Notes under the pieces: model-generated
What the model was told of the DNA's origin: nothing
Database searches by the model: none
Seen by the model: the letters and a program-made list of their open reading frames with translations, nothing else
In this document: positions 27,322 to 36,734 of the stretch, one piece after another
Layout: each line of letters begins with the position of its first letter
How positions within the stretch are numbered: position 1 is the first letter of the stretch
Position numbers and translations under genes: made by a program
Assembly: GCF_000425205.1 (NCBI RefSeq)
Contig: NZ_AULI01000002.1
Location: forward strand, 248,001-312,000
DNA from: Pontibacillus halophilus JSM 076056 = DSM 19796
GTDB lineage: Bacteria > Bacillota > Bacilli > Bacillales > BH030062
DNA: 64,000 bases
Direction of reading: 5' to 3'

Positions 27322-28632
27322 TTATGATCTACGTCGCGCGTATATACGAATCGGCGTCCCTTCAAATCCGAATGCCTCTCTTAGACGGTTTTCAAGGAAA
27401 CGTTGGAATGAGAAGTGCATAAGCTCAGGGTCGTTTACGAACACAACGAATGTTGGTGGCTTAACCCCGACTTGTGTTGCATAGTAAACTTTCAACTTCT
27501 GACCTTTGAACGTTGGTGAAGGATTCATCGCGAGCGCATCCACAATCACCTCGTTCAAGATGTTAGTAGGCATTCGCACAGCGTGATTCTCACTCGCTTC
27601 AATAATCTTCGGCATTAACTTATGCATCCGCTTCTTCGTCTTCGCAGAAAGGAAAACGATTGGAGCATAGTCTAGGAATAAGAAGTGGTCACGAATCTTC
27701 TGCTCGAAATTCTTCATGGCCTTCTCATCAGATTCAACCGTATCCCATTTATTTACGACAATTATGACGGATTTTCCTGCTTCGTGGGCATAACCCGCAA
27801 TCTTCTTGTCTTGTTCGATAATGCCTGTATCAGCATCAATGACAACAAGGACGACATCTGAGCGTTCAATCGCTCGTAAAGCACGTAGAACACTATATTT
27901 CTCTGTGTTCTCGTAGACTTTTCCTCGTTTTCTCATCCCTGCTGTATCGATAATGACATAGTCACGGTCATCCTTTGAGAAGTTTGTGTCAACTGCGTCT
28001 CGGGTTGTACCTTCAATGTCACTTACAATGACACGCTCTTCGCCTAGAATAGCGTTCACAAGGGAAGATTTGCCGACGTTTGGTCGACCAATGAGGCTAA
28101 AGTGAATCGTATCATCGTCATCAAATACACTTGTGCGCTCAGGGAAGTGGTCCACAACTTCATCAAGCAAATCACCAAGTCCTAAACCATGAGTACCCGA
28201 TATAGGGAATGGTTCGCCAAATCCAAGTGCGTAAAATTCATAAATCATTTCACGCATTTCAGGGTTGTCTACTTTGTTCACACCAAGAACAACCGGCTTG
28301 TTCGATTTATAAAGGATTTTGGCTACCTCTTCGTCTGCACCCGTAATCCCATCACGGCCGTTGACCATGAAGATAATGACATCCGCTTCGTCAATCGCAA
28401 TTTCAGCTTGCGCACGAATTTGTGTCAATAGCGGTTCGTCTCCTAGATCGATTCCGCCTGTATCAATTAAATTAAATTTTGTTGTTAACCATTCTGCTTC
28501 AGCATAAATTCGGTCTCGTGTAACGCCTGGAGTATCTTCTACAATCGAGATACGCTCACCAACGAGCCGATTAAAGATGGTAGACTTCCCAACGTTCGGA
28601 CGTCCCACTACTGCAACTACTGAGTTTCGCAT
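27322..28632 (-). CDS. der: Ribosome-associated GTPase Der (EngA)
   Basis: Essential 50S assembly GTPase of 436 residues with two tandem G domains. First: [12 protein letters not shown] at residue 9, [16 protein letters not shown]. Second: [12 protein letters not shown] near residue 181, [16 protein letters not shown]-terminal KH-like domain follows ([22 protein letters not shown], ending [11 protein letters not shown]). AAGGGTG precedes the ATG. Confidence 0.98.
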   Translation of the reverse strand: MRNSVVAVVGRPNVGKSTIFNRLVGERISIVEDTPGVTRDRIYAEAEWLTTKFNLIDTGGIDLGDEPLLTQIRAQAEIAIDEADVIIFMVNGRDGITGADEEVAKILYKSNKPVVLGVNKVDNPEMREMIYEFYALGFGEPFPISGTHGLGLGDLLDEVVDHFPERTSVFDDDDTIHFSLIGRPNVGKSSLVNAILGEERVIVSDIEGTTRDAVDTNFSKDDRDYVIIDTAGMRKRGKVYENTEKYSVLRALRAIERSDVVLVVIDADTGIIEQDKKIAGYAHEAGKSVIIVVNKWDTVESDEKAMKNFEQKIRDHFLFLDYAPIVFLSAKTKKRMHKLMPKIIEASENHAVRMPTNILNEVIVDALAMNPSPTFKGQKLKVYYATQVGVKPPTFVVFVNDPELMHFSFQRFLENRLREAFGFEGTPIRIYARRRS

Positions 28633-28689
28633 GAAAGGTTCACCCTTTCTTATCGTTTTCTTATACTATGATTTCCGTTTTCGATAGAA

Positions 28690-28718
28690 AAACCCTTCTT
28701 GTCAAGTAAGAAGGGTTT
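28690..28718 (-). terminator. Terminator of the yphA-yphB operon
   Basis: Perfect 11-base stem (AAACCCTTCTT/AAGAAGGGTTT) with a 7-base loop and a TTTTTCTA tail on the minus strand. Confidence 0.9.
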
Positions 28719-28770
28719 ACTCTTAACTTTTTAATTTTAGCAAAACAGACCGAAACAAACAACAGCGAAA

Positions 28771-28956
28771 TTAATGTTTCACAATAATATACAACTCATC
28801 ACTTAGTGCATGACTGATTCCATCTAAGATTGCTTCCAAATTAGCAGCTACATCATCCATCTCTTCCTTCGTCTGACACATAAAGATGGGGGTTCCGCCC
28901 TTTACATTTTCATTGTTCATTGTAACAGCAGCGAGGATTGACTTCTCTAGCTTCAT
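28771..28956 (-). CDS. Capping complex subunit for YIEGIA
   Basis: Protein of 61 residues with the pattern ILAAVTMNNENVKGGTPIFMC and ANLEAILDGISHAL. Its ATG overlaps the stop codon of the YIEGIA gene (ATGA), so the two are translationally coupled. It matches the small family always found next to YIEGIA proteins in spore formers. Biochemical role is unknown beyond a presumed complex with its partner at a spore membrane. Confidence 0.78.
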   Translation of the reverse strand: MKLEKSILAAVTMNNENVKGGTPIFMCQTKEEMDDVAANLEAILDGISHALSDELYIIVKH

Positions 28957-29846
28957 TCCATGTCACCCCTCTTTACGGTTGAAGCTTCTTTAGGCATGCG
29001 AATCGCATTCTCAAGCACTGGCACTGAGCCGATAATCTTCTTCGCCATCTCAATATCTTTATCTTGCGGCAATACGAACACACCAATACGACCATCATCT
29101 AGGTCGCGCTTAATTAATGGGACAAGTGCGGGTGTTCCGCTATCCCGAAAGACTCCCATTGAGACCGATACATCGTGTAGAATGGCTTGACGTTGACCAA
29201 GATTCGCAATGGTAGACCGTACATTAAAGTTATTAGGGGTTAGAATAAAGCCCATCCCATATTCTCGAATCTCTTCTTGACGGTCTGGTAATCCGATATT
29301 CATAATATAAATGTTCCCAACGTATAGTCCAGCACCTTCGAAATGGGGTTTTGCATATTCGATTTCAACAATATCCCCTAGTGTCTTCCCGCTCATAAAT
29401 TGCCTCATAAATAGATAACAAAGGAGCACAACCCCAATTGCAATCCAGATATTCAGAAAGATGTAGGTTAGTGTAGCTACCATCGAGGTAAAGATGACCA
29501 AGTAATTTCTCGCTTCAAATGCAACTGCAATCCCTTCAATATATGTGTTTCCACGTGGCACGAGCTCGTAAGCGTCTAATTCTGTAAGTGTATTTCGCTC
29601 CATGTTTCGAACTTCACGGAATTGAGATGCCGCCACGGTTAAGAACGTGACTGCTGTATAGTTCTCTTCCAGGATAGCAGGAATTGCAATCGTGCCCAAT
29701 GAGGCAGCAATAAAGCCTAGTGACAGATGAATGACTTTACCATGTAAGTAAGACGGATACTGCCTGTAATCTGTTTTCAGCATAACGATTCGAGACAATG
29801 TCCCAACAATTAACCCGAATGCAATCGGGTATAAGTATTCATTCAT
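28953..29846 (-). CDS. yphB: YIEGIA family sporulation membrane protein (YphB)
   Basis: Membrane protein of 297 residues with the eponymous YIEGIA motif at residues 101-106 (RGNTYIEGIAVAFEARNYL). About four hydrophobic segments occupy the first 160 residues, followed by a soluble domain (YVGNIYIMNIGLPDRQEEIREYG...). The family is confined to endospore formers and the gene sits in a yphA-yphB-small subunit operon with ATGA overlaps at both ends. Molecular function is unknown. Confidence 0.83.
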   Translation of the reverse strand: MNEYLYPIAFGLIVGTLSRIVMLKTDYRQYPSYLHGKVIHLSLGFIAASLGTIAIPAILEENYTAVTFLTVAASQFREVRNMERNTLTELDAYELVPRGNTYIEGIAVAFEARNYLVIFTSMVATLTYIFLNIWIAIGVVLLCYLFMRQFMSGKTLGDIVEIEYAKPHFEGAGLYVGNIYIMNIGLPDRQEEIREYGMGFILTPNNFNVRSTIANLGQRQAILHDVSVSMGVFRDSGTPALVPLIKRDLDDGRIGVFVLPQDKDIEMAKKIIGSVPVLENAIRMPKEASTVKRGDME

Positions 29847-30445
29847 GGCTTTATCCCCACTTTACGTCTAGTTTTGACTGACACAAGCTGCTCAAGCATG
29901 GACACGATGGCCACAAATCCACTTGTGACCCACATGCACATCATTCCGAACAACAACACATCCATAAACGCCAAGTCCCCAATCGGCTCGCTCCATCCAT
30001 ATCTCCAAATCGTGATCGCATAGATGGATTCCCCAAGAGTCGTACCCAGCACCCAAACTGACACCCTCAAATAAAAACCCCTTACAAAGTAAGTCAATAA
30101 GACAAATCCAAGAAAACTATAAATATAAGTCCGGTCAACTATGATCCATACAGGTGTAACTTTCTCAATCAGCTGCAACCCTGCATACCCAATCCCTACG
30201 CACCACGCAATGACTGCACTCGACTTCCAAAGCGGATGAGCCGCCAAATAGCGAAACGACAAAATTAAAAAAGGCACAATCGTACCACATACTACAATGC
30301 CGTCCCACTCCCAAATTAGTTGAACCCCAATTAAAGAAGTGAATAAACAGTACACAAGCGATAACCGCAATCGTCCGGCATCCATTAAGAACAAGGCTAA
30401 AATTAGAAACACCCAACAAAACCAAAAATAGTATAGCCCTTCCAT
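29843..30445 (-). CDS. yphA: YphA-like membrane protein
   Basis: Hydrophobic protein of 200 residues with about six membrane segments and no charged motif that suggests catalysis. Position directly before the YIEGIA gene, with a 4-base overlap, matches yphA. GGAGGAGGGG precedes the ATG. It probably acts with the YIEGIA protein during sporulation, an inference from operon structure alone. Confidence 0.75.
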   Translation of the reverse strand: MEGLYYFWFCWVFLILALFLMDAGRLRLSLVYCLFTSLIGVQLIWEWDGIVVCGTIVPFLILSFRYLAAHPLWKSSAVIAWCVGIGYAGLQLIEKVTPVWIIVDRTYIYSFLGFVLLTYFVRGFYLRVSVWVLGTTLGESIYAITIWRYGWSEPIGDLAFMDVLLFGMMCMWVTSGFVAIVSMLEQLVSVKTRRKVGIKP

Positions 30446-30546
30446 CTCGCCCCTCCTCCATCTTTCAGTATGAACAACTCCTTCATTTATAAACGTTGAA
30501 TAAGATTACAGCAGTCGAAAAAAATAAGAGAAAAGGAGGGGATGTA

Positions 30547-30684
30547 GTGGGTAAAGACCGACAACAGTCTAAATTAAAGAAAGAGCGCCGTGTCGAGAGT
30601 GACCGAGATACGGCTACTGCTTACAGAGAAGGACATAGCTATTTAGACACACCAGAAAAAGCTAAGAAAGATCAACGTCCATAA
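30547..30684 (+). CDS. ypzI: YpzI family small protein
   Basis: Tiny plus-strand gene of 45 residues, highly charged: MGKDRQQSKLKKERRVESDRD at the start and SYLDTPEKAKKDQ at the end, which fits the YpzI family. The GTG at 30547 has AAAGGAGGGG about 5 bases upstream; an in-frame ATG at 30496 has no ribosome site. It lies divergently from yphA and converges on fni. Function is unknown; abundance of lysine and arginine suggests binding to nucleic acid or to acidic partners, which is speculation. Confidence 0.8.
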   Translation: MGKDRQQSKLKKERRVESDRDTATAYREGHSYLDTPEKAKKDQRP

Positions 30685-30690
30685 AAAAAA

Positions 30691-30718
30691 CGCTTGGGAA
30701 TCGATCGATTCCCAAGCG
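30691..30718 (-). terminator. Terminator of fni (converging on ypzI)
   Basis: A perfect 28-base palindrome (arms 30691-30704 and 30705-30718) with eight T on the minus-strand side. It may also slow transcription from ypzI. Confidence 0.88.
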
Positions 30719-30728
30719 GTCATTGTTT

Positions 30729-31760
30729 CTATAAAGATGTGGAACGTTGCTCAAGCCATTCTTTGGAACGGCCTGTAAAGATATGAGGTTTCCCCTCAAG
30801 CATATAAGGCTCTTTCGCACCTAATACGGTCATTGCTACTTTAACCTCATCATGAATGTGCTGAATTTCTTCTACAACTTCATCCAACGAATCCTTCATG
30901 AGAATGCGTAACAGATGCCCGGCCATCCCAAAGGCTCTAGCTCCTAGAACCATCGCTTTCACTCCATCAAGTCCATTTCTCATCCCACCAGATGCCATAA
31001 GATGACTCTCAGGAAAGACATTCTTCACTTCTTTGATGGATATTGCAGTCGGAATGCCCCAATTGTTATACGATTCGAAAGGTTGCTTCCGGCGTTTGTT
31101 CTCCACTTTCGAGAAGTTAGTACCGCCTTTGCCCCCTACATCAATATAAGAGATTCCGATGTTCTTCAACTGTCTTGCAGATTCCATAGAAATGCCAAAG
31201 CCAACTTCCTTAATTAGCACAGGTACTTCAGACTGCTTTACAATCTCTTCTATGTTCCGCAAGCGATTCGTGAAGTCACGGTCACCTTCTGGCATGATTA
31301 GCTCTTGAAGGACATTTAGATGAATTTGCAAGGCGTTCGCCTCGAGCATATCAACGGCATCCTTCGCTTGGTCAGGAGTTGCCTCCGTTCCAATGTTGGC
31401 GAATACGACGCCATCCGGATTCTCCTGTCGAACAACCTCATAGCTCATACGCTCGCGCGGATCCTTTAATGCGGACATTTGAGAACCGACCGCCATGGCA
31501 ATTCCTGTTTCTTTTGCTGCTTTAGCTAATTCACGATTGATGGAAGCAGTCTTCTCACCACCGCCGCCTGTCATCGCATTGACAAAAAGGGGCGAACTTA
31601 GTTCAAGTTCGCCCAGGTTGGTACGAAGCGATACTTCGTCCCAATGTATATCTGACAAGCTTTGGTGTATGAGTTCCACTTCATCGAAACTATTGACTGC
31701 CATCTCGTCTCGTGTAATTGCGTGACGAATGTGTTCAAGCTTTCTTCTAGATCGACTCAA
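30729..31760 (-). CDS. fni: Isopentenyl-diphosphate delta-isomerase, type 2
   Basis: FMN- and NADPH-dependent interconversion of IPP and DMAPP (IDI-2), feeding polyprenyl synthesis. Family signatures: FVNAMTGGGG near residue 61, AVGSQMSAL, LQIHLNVLQE, VLIKEVGFGIS, and DVGGKGGTNF. The TTG start at 31760 is chosen because GGTGAT lies 4 bases before it and the resulting MSRSRRKLEHI aligns with the B. subtilis N-terminus MTRAERKRQHI; a TTG at 31772 abuts the S1 gene stop. The isomerase follows the S1-type gene by 12 bases. Confidence 0.95.
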   Translation of the reverse strand: MSRSRRKLEHIRHAITRDEMAVNSFDEVELIHQSLSDIHWDEVSLRTNLGELELSSPLFVNAMTGGGGEKTASINRELAKAAKETGIAMAVGSQMSALKDPRERMSYEVVRQENPDGVVFANIGTEATPDQAKDAVDMLEANALQIHLNVLQELIMPEGDRDFTNRLRNIEEIVKQSEVPVLIKEVGFGISMESARQLKNIGISYIDVGGKGGTNFSKVENKRRKQPFESYNNWGIPTAISIKEVKNVFPESHLMASGGMRNGLDGVKAMVLGARAFGMAGHLLRILMKDSLDEVVEEIQHIHDEVKVAMTVLGAKEPYMLEGKPHIFTGRSKEWLEQRSTSL

Positions 31761-31772
31761 TGTTATCACCAA

Positions 31773-32912
31773 TTATTTCAATTTGTTTAGTTCATCTCCG
31801 ATAAAATCGCCAAGTTGGAATCCAGATCCTTCATCATTGCGTTCATACTGTTCGATATCGCGACGGTTTGAATCTTGCTCCAACTCTTTAATGCTAAGTG
31901 AAATGCGACGCTCGGACTCGTTCACATCAAGCACTTTCGCCTGTACCGTTTGTCCCTCTTCCAGTACTTCATCCGGCGTGCCAATGTGACGATTTGCAAT
32001 TTGAGAAATGTGTACAAGACCTTCTACGCCAGGATAAATTTCAATGAATGCACCGAAATTCACTAAACGACGTACAGTTCCTTCCACAGTATCTCCTTGT
32101 GCAACTTTCGATTCAATGTCCTCCCAAGGACCAGGCAATGTGTCTTTGCGAGATAGAGAGATACGCTCATTGTCACGGTCTACAGATAGGACTTTGACAC
32201 TAATCACTTGTCCTTCCTCTACCACATCTTGAGGCTTCTCTACATGCTCATGTGCAAGTTGAGAAATATGCACAAGACCATCTACACCACCAAGATCGAC
32301 AAATGCACCGAAGTCCGTCAAGCGTTGTACTGTACCCTCAAGAACTTGTCCCGCTTCAAGAGATTGCAATACTTCTTTCTTCTTAACAGATTCTTCTTCC
32401 TCTACCACTGCGCTGTGAGATAGAATGACACGATTTTGCTCGCGGTCTAACTCGACAACTTTAAGCGAAAGCTCTTTGCCTTTGTACGGTTCGAAGTCTT
32501 CCACATAATAAGTTTCTACGAGAGAAGCTGGAATAAAGCCGCGTAGACCTACATCTACGACAAGTCCACCTTTCACGATGTCTTTCACTTCTGCTTGGAA
32601 TACTTCCCCACTTGCTAATTTTGCTTCTAGGTCTTCCCAAGCTTTCTCAGAGTCAACTGCTCGCTTAGATAGAACGACTTCATCATCTTCAAGCTTCTTC
32701 ACTTTCAATGTCAGTTCATCGCCTTCAGAGACCGCATCAGATGCTTTCTCAACGTGAAGACTGGAAAGCTCGCTTATAGGAACAATTCCATCGACTTTAT
32801 ATCCAATGTCGACTAGGACTTGTTTCTCCTCGACTTTTACGACTTTACCAGTGACGATTTCACCTACAGAAAGGTTTGTCATTTCTGACATTTCTTGATT
32901 CATTTCATCCAT
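31773..32912 (-). CDS. ypfD: S1 RNA-binding domain protein (ribosomal protein S1 homologue, YpfD)
   Basis: Protein of 379 residues with four S1/OB-fold RNA-binding domains starting near residues 15, 100, 190 and 275. The third and fourth carry the clearest motifs: VEGTVQRLTDFGAFVDLGGVDGLVHISQ and EGTVRRLVNFGAFIEIYPGVEGLVHISQ. It is the short Firmicute S1 homologue, usually annotated as 30S ribosomal protein S1, which lacks the full ribosome-docking region of the E. coli protein. GGAGG is 8 bases before the ATG. Confidence 0.93.
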   Translation of the reverse strand: MDEMNQEMSEMTNLSVGEIVTGKVVKVEEKQVLVDIGYKVDGIVPISELSSLHVEKASDAVSEGDELTLKVKKLEDDEVVLSKRAVDSEKAWEDLEAKLASGEVFQAEVKDIVKGGLVVDVGLRGFIPASLVETYYVEDFEPYKGKELSLKVVELDREQNRVILSHSAVVEEEESVKKKEVLQSLEAGQVLEGTVQRLTDFGAFVDLGGVDGLVHISQLAHEHVEKPQDVVEEGQVISVKVLSVDRDNERISLSRKDTLPGPWEDIESKVAQGDTVEGTVRRLVNFGAFIEIYPGVEGLVHISQIANRHIGTPDEVLEEGQTVQAKVLDVNESERRISLSIKELEQDSNRRDIEQYERNDEGSGFQLGDFIGDELNKLK

Positions 32913-33013
32913 TCAAAAGACCTCCTTACAGTTCCACCACTACCAACCATAAAATTTGTTCTTGGTTCTAACTTCTAATATTTAGACAGTTTTGTCAAGC
33001 AAAACATCTATTT

Positions 33014-33595
33014 CTACTCTTTATTATCTTTTAGAATTCTAATCTCATCCATAATTGCATCGGAAACTTCTTGGGCAGATGCTTTTCGTTCTTTTAATTC
33101 GCTTATATTTATCGGCTTCCCATATACCACACGAAGTGGCTCTTTGCCCTTATAAGTCCCAATAATCGCACAAGGTACAACATGTGCATCTGAGCGAGTC
33201 GCAAAGAAACCTGCACCAGCAAGGCCTTTGCCAACTTCTCCAGTCTTACTACGCGTTCCTTCTGGAAACAGACCAAGAGCATGATTCTCTTTCAACACAT
33301 CAAGCCCGCGACGAAGCGCCTGACGGTCCCCCATTCCTCGTTTTACTGGAAAGGCATGGATCTTACGTAGTAATCCGCCAATAATTTTATTTGAGAAGAG
33401 CTCTTCCTTTGCCATGAAATAAATGTCACGAGGACATGTAATTCCAACAACAATAGGATCGTAATTTGATATATGATTAGAGCAAATGAGAACAGGGCCG
33501 CCTTTCGGGACATTTTCTTTCCCCTCTACCTTGATTCGATACCTCGGGTAGAAAATGGCGGCACAAAGGTTCTTTGCTACCGTATATAAACTCAC
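33014..33595 (-). CDS. plsC: 1-acyl-sn-glycerol-3-phosphate acyltransferase
   Basis: Membrane-associated acyltransferase of 193 residues that makes phosphatidic acid. The catalytic HxxxxD is in CSNHISNYDPIVVG near residue 41 and the glycerol-phosphate motif FPEGTRSKTG near residue 114. GTG start with GGAGGC 7 bases upstream. It lies between cmk and the S1 homologue; in B. subtilis plsC is elsewhere. Confidence 0.93.
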   Translation of the reverse strand: MSLYTVAKNLCAAIFYPRYRIKVEGKENVPKGGPVLICSNHISNYDPIVVGITCPRDIYFMAKEELFSNKIIGGLLRKIHAFPVKRGMGDRQALRRGLDVLKENHALGLFPEGTRSKTGEVGKGLAGAGFFATRSDAHVVPCAIIGTYKGKEPLRVVYGKPINISELKERKASAQEVSDAIMDEIRILKDNKE

Positions 33596-33606
33596 GTAAT
33601 CGCCTC

Positions 33607-34281
33607 CTATTTCAACTGGTCCTGTACGATAGATAGGATTCTGTTCGCTACTTCATCAATCGTCAAGGACGTTGTATCCACCTCGATGGCATCATCTGCC
33701 TTGACCAAAGGAGATACTTCTCTCTCTGAATCAATCTTGTCACGCATGCGAATCTCTTCTTTTAATTGTTCCATGTCGGAAGGGAAGCCCTTCTCCATAT
33801 TTTCTTTATGACGACGTTCTGCACGCTCAGAAACTGATGCAATCAAGAATACTTTCACCTCAGCATCTGGGATGACGTGCGTCCCTATGTCTCGGCCATC
33901 CATAACAACGCCTTTCTTTTCTGCTAGCTGTCGTTGACGATTGACCATCTCTTCTCGTACTTTCCCATGTACGGCTACATATGAAACTTGTGTTGTGACT
34001 TCTTGTGAACGTACATCAAGTGATACATCCTCAGTATCTAGGAGCACACGCTGCCCGTCACCGGTCTGCTGAAGGTCGATAGTTGTTGTCATCAAGAGCT
34101 GATGCATGTCTTCTTCTACGTTTAAGCGGGCTCCGTTCCGTAACGCCTTTAACGTTAAAGCTCTGTACATCGCACCTGTGTCAATGTATACGTATGATAG
34201 TTCTTTAGCTACAATCTTCGCCACTGTGCTTTTACCTGCTGCAGCGGGGCCATCTATGGCAATGGCAATAGTGTCTTGCAT
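33607..34281 (-). CDS. cmk: Cytidylate kinase
   Basis: Phosphorylates CMP and dCMP. The 224-residue protein starts with the P-loop [17 protein letters not shown], then [34 protein letters not shown] and the [12 protein letters not shown] segment for nucleotide binding. GAGGGGA precedes the ATG. plsC follows after 11 bases, suggesting co-transcription. Confidence 0.97.
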   Translation of the reverse strand: MQDTIAIAIDGPAAAGKSTVAKIVAKELSYVYIDTGAMYRALTLKALRNGARLNVEEDMHQLLMTTTIDLQQTGDGQRVLLDTEDVSLDVRSQEVTTQVSYVAVHGKVREEMVNRQRQLAEKKGVVMDGRDIGTHVIPDAEVKVFLIASVSERAERRHKENMEKGFPSDMEQLKEEIRMRDKIDSEREVSPLVKADDAIEVDTTSLTIDEVANRILSIVQDQLK

Positions 34282-34316
34282 GTTGTTCCCCTCTTTCTAA
34301 ATCTGTACGAAAAGAA

Positions 34317-34339
34317 ACAAGCAGGGTGCCCCTGCTTGT
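34317..34339 (-). terminator. Terminator of the ypfA-ypfB unit
   Basis: Perfect 10-base stem with a 3-base loop and a TTCTTTTC tail on the minus strand, between the DUF5359 gene and cmk. Confidence 0.82.
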
Positions 34340-34366
34340 CCGTCTAGAGTCTTTCATTCTTCAAAA

Positions 34367-34561
34367 TCATAACACAAACGAAATTAACCGGTCTATCGTT
34401 TCTTGAATTTTGTTCGGCTCCTCATAGAACACTCCAAAGTACTTTGTAACAGGATGCATTTGCTTGAGGAAGTCGGTATGAGTTAACAACACTTGTACAC
34501 TAAGCAGCAACACTCCATGCAGCATGATTAACCCAAATGCCCATGTTTCAATCCGTCTCAT
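34367..34561 (-). CDS. ypfB: DUF5359 small membrane protein (YpfB-like)
   Basis: Protein of 64 residues with one N-terminal membrane helix (WAFGLIMLHGVLLLSVQVLL) and a short extracytoplasmic tail ending KIQETIDRLISFVL. Size, topology and position between cmk and ypfA match YpfB (DUF5359). No function is known. Confidence 0.75.
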   Translation of the reverse strand: MRRIETWAFGLIMLHGVLLLSVQVLLTHTDFLKQMHPVTKYFGVFYEEPNKIQETIDRLISFVL

Positions 34562-34610
34562 CGTTTCACCTTTTTATTGTTAGGTTTGACGGAAACGTTT
34601 GGAGTTATGC

Positions 34611-35279
34611 TTACGCTTGCATATTTAATTTCCTTCTCATAGAGAGCTGACGCTCAAAGCAGAAGCGGATAATGATTTGTCGATCATGATCGGTAAGCTC
34701 ATGAAACTCGAGTGAAAGACGATTATTACTAGCGTCTCTCCCACGTGCAATCCTGACAATCGTCGCTTCTGACCTTAAATATTTCGTCTCACCATTAAGA
34801 AGTGGCAAGACAAGACTTAATGAAAGCGCATCTTGAGGAGACAGCTGATGCTCGTTTGGTGCAATGAGCGCTAATCCCCCTCCACTTATATCGATGGTAA
34901 TTGAAGTGAACGAGTCTTTCTTCTTATCAAGTGGATGAACAGCTACATCAACCGCTGTCTCAATCCGCACATATTTCCTTCGTTGAATGCGAATCAGATG
35001 CTCCTCTCCAGGAAAGGACAACATCAGCACTGGAATGGTCAGCTTCTTTCGTCCCCGTACTTCTGAGTCGAACATATATATGGTTTGGTCATGGCCAAGA
35101 AATTTAACGGTAAATTGCGTACCCTCCATAAAGAATCCTGTTCTCCCTGACGTTTCACTAATTGGATAATCAATATAAAATGCTTCATCTTCTCTCTCAA
35201 CAAGTTTGCAGCGGAACGATTCTTTAATTTCCCCATCATCCGCCTTTAGTTCCAAAGTCATGGTTGACCCAATTTCCAC
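34611..35279 (-). CDS. ypfA: PilZ-domain c-di-GMP receptor YpfA
   Basis: Protein of 222 residues with an N-terminal YcgR-like beta domain and a C-terminal PilZ domain whose c-di-GMP-binding elements are visible: RRKYVR near residue 99 and the following DISGGGL near residue 128. The B. subtilis orthologue (YpfA, also called MotI/DgrA) brakes the flagellar motor when c-di-GMP is high. Start chosen at GTG 35279, since AAGGGAG is about 9 bases upstream and the N-terminus MEIGSTMTLEL aligns with the orthologue; a GTG at 35303 precedes that ribosome site. Confidence 0.9.
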   Translation of the reverse strand: MEIGSTMTLELKADDGEIKESFRCKLVEREDEAFYIDYPISETSGRTGFFMEGTQFTVKFLGHDQTIYMFDSEVRGRKKLTIPVLMLSFPGEEHLIRIQRRKYVRIETAVDVAVHPLDKKKDSFTSITIDISGGGLALIAPNEHQLSPQDALSLSLVLPLLNGETKYLRSEATIVRIARGRDASNNRLSLEFHELTDHDRQIIIRFCFERQLSMRRKLNMQA

Positions 35280-35348
35280 CTGCAACAACTCCCTTTTACT
35301 CACGACCTATGTAACGTTCATTTTCTTTATTATGTCAAAAAAACTAAA

Positions 35349-35380
35349 AAAGGGGAAGAGGAATTTACTCCTCTCACCCT
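35349..35380 (-). terminator. Terminator of sleB-ypeB
   Basis: Imperfect stem containing GAGGA/TCCTC with flanking AAGGG/CCCCTT pairs, followed by TTTTTT on the minus strand directly after the ypeB stop codon. Confidence 0.75.
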
Positions 35381-36723
35381 TATGTTGTCTGTTCATATTT
35401 CGCTTCTGCTTGCTTCAGTCTGTCCACTCGTTCCTCTGCACCTGATTCTGCATTGATAAAGATGCGATAGGTATTTTCACCCATTGTTCCGATATACTCG
35501 TAACAAAGCACTTCTTCATTCACATCATTCTCGATAATGGAAAGGTATTCTTCTTGAATGTTGACATCCTTGTTCACTTTCTGCTTCGCCTCATCTGATG
35601 CCAAACTTGGTTCAGGAAGTTCTCGCTCCTTATGATTCATAAGGAAATCACGAGCAGATAGCCCTAGCATGTCCCCGTTATCTAATGCAACTTTGACTTG
35701 AACGGAGTCTGGATAAATCCGAACATCACCTTGCTTATACAGGAAGCTATAGACACCAATATTTCCATATTGATTACTCTGAAATGGTTCCATATCTTGA
35801 TAGTCTTGGTTCTCTAGGAACGCGACAGCTTTTTCTAGCCCTTCAAAGAGACTAATCTCTTTCGATTCCACTTTTCTCTCGACGAGAAGATTAATCGGGT
35901 GGCCACCTTTGACAGAAAGGTCCATATAACCACTCTTCTCCCCATTCTCATAGGAGACACTGTAGGTTGGGACATCTGCCCCCTTACCGCTCGTCGCAAT
36001 GGTAATTCGCTCTTCATTCGTGACCTCGAACAAATTCTTAGCTTTCTCAATAGCTTGCTCTTCTGATAGGTCCTCACCTGTCAAATAGGAGAATCCATGC
36101 TCTTCTTGAGAAGTGCCTGTGGCGGTCGGACCAAGATTCCCTTCTTCATAGCCTTCTACGTTCTTCTCAACTGTTTTAAACCCATCGATAATCTTGTTGT
36201 CTGATACTTCATCCTTAGAGGCAAGTGCGAGTTCCACGTCCATCCAGCGCAAGTTCTCTTCTAATACCATGTATTGCACTTGTCTTAGTTCGTCCTTAAT
36301 TTCACCTGATTGCTCATACAACTTCTCCAATTGCCCAATCTCATCTGCCGAAAGTGGTTTCTTATCTAAATCACGAACAGCTGTCTTATAACTAAATTCT
36401 CCGATACTTGTCAGGAAATCCTGCGTCTTATTAAATGGCATGAGCGTAAGCGGCAATTGTCCAACGTCCGTATGAGCCTCTGAAGTGATTCTCCATACTT
36501 CTGCTAACTGCGGAGAGAGTTGCTCCCTTGAATTCATGGCCATTACGGTACCAATCTTGTCATGAAGCAACTCCGTCCGATAGGTAAGGTCATGAAAGGC
36601 ACGTTGATACGTGTTCTCAGCTTGAATCAAGATTGCATTCTTTTCTTGGTGCTCTTGGTATCCCCATACACCAGTTCCGACTACCCCTAGTGCCAGGACA
36701 CCGATTAAGATCCATCGCAGCAT
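35380..36723 (-). CDS. ypeB: Germination protein YpeB
   Basis: Partner of the cortex-lytic enzyme SleB: it localises to the spore and stabilises SleB until germination. The 447-residue protein has an N-terminal anchor (WILIGVLALGVVGTGVWGY), a helical N-terminal domain of about 190 residues and, from about residue 205, PepSY-like repeats such as GEDLSEEQAIEKAKNLFEV, LFEGLEKAVAFLENQDY and ASDEAKQKVNKDVNI. GGAGGA precedes the ATG. It begins 12 bases after sleB ends. Confidence 0.95.
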   Translation of the reverse strand: MLRWILIGVLALGVVGTGVWGYQEHQEKNAILIQAENTYQRAFHDLTYRTELLHDKIGTVMAMNSREQLSPQLAEVWRITSEAHTDVGQLPLTLMPFNKTQDFLTSIGEFSYKTAVRDLDKKPLSADEIGQLEKLYEQSGEIKDELRQVQYMVLEENLRWMDVELALASKDEVSDNKIIDGFKTVEKNVEGYEEGNLGPTATGTSQEEHGFSYLTGEDLSEEQAIEKAKNLFEVTNEERITIATSGKGADVPTYSVSYENGEKSGYMDLSVKGGHPINLLVERKVESKEISLFEGLEKAVAFLENQDYQDMEPFQSNQYGNIGVYSFLYKQGDVRIYPDSVQVKVALDNGDMLGLSARDFLMNHKERELPEPSLASDEAKQKVNKDVNIQEEYLSIIENDVNEEVLCYEYIGTMGENTYRIFINAESGAEERVDRLKQAEAKYEQTT

Positions 36724-36734
36724 ATCAAGTCCTC

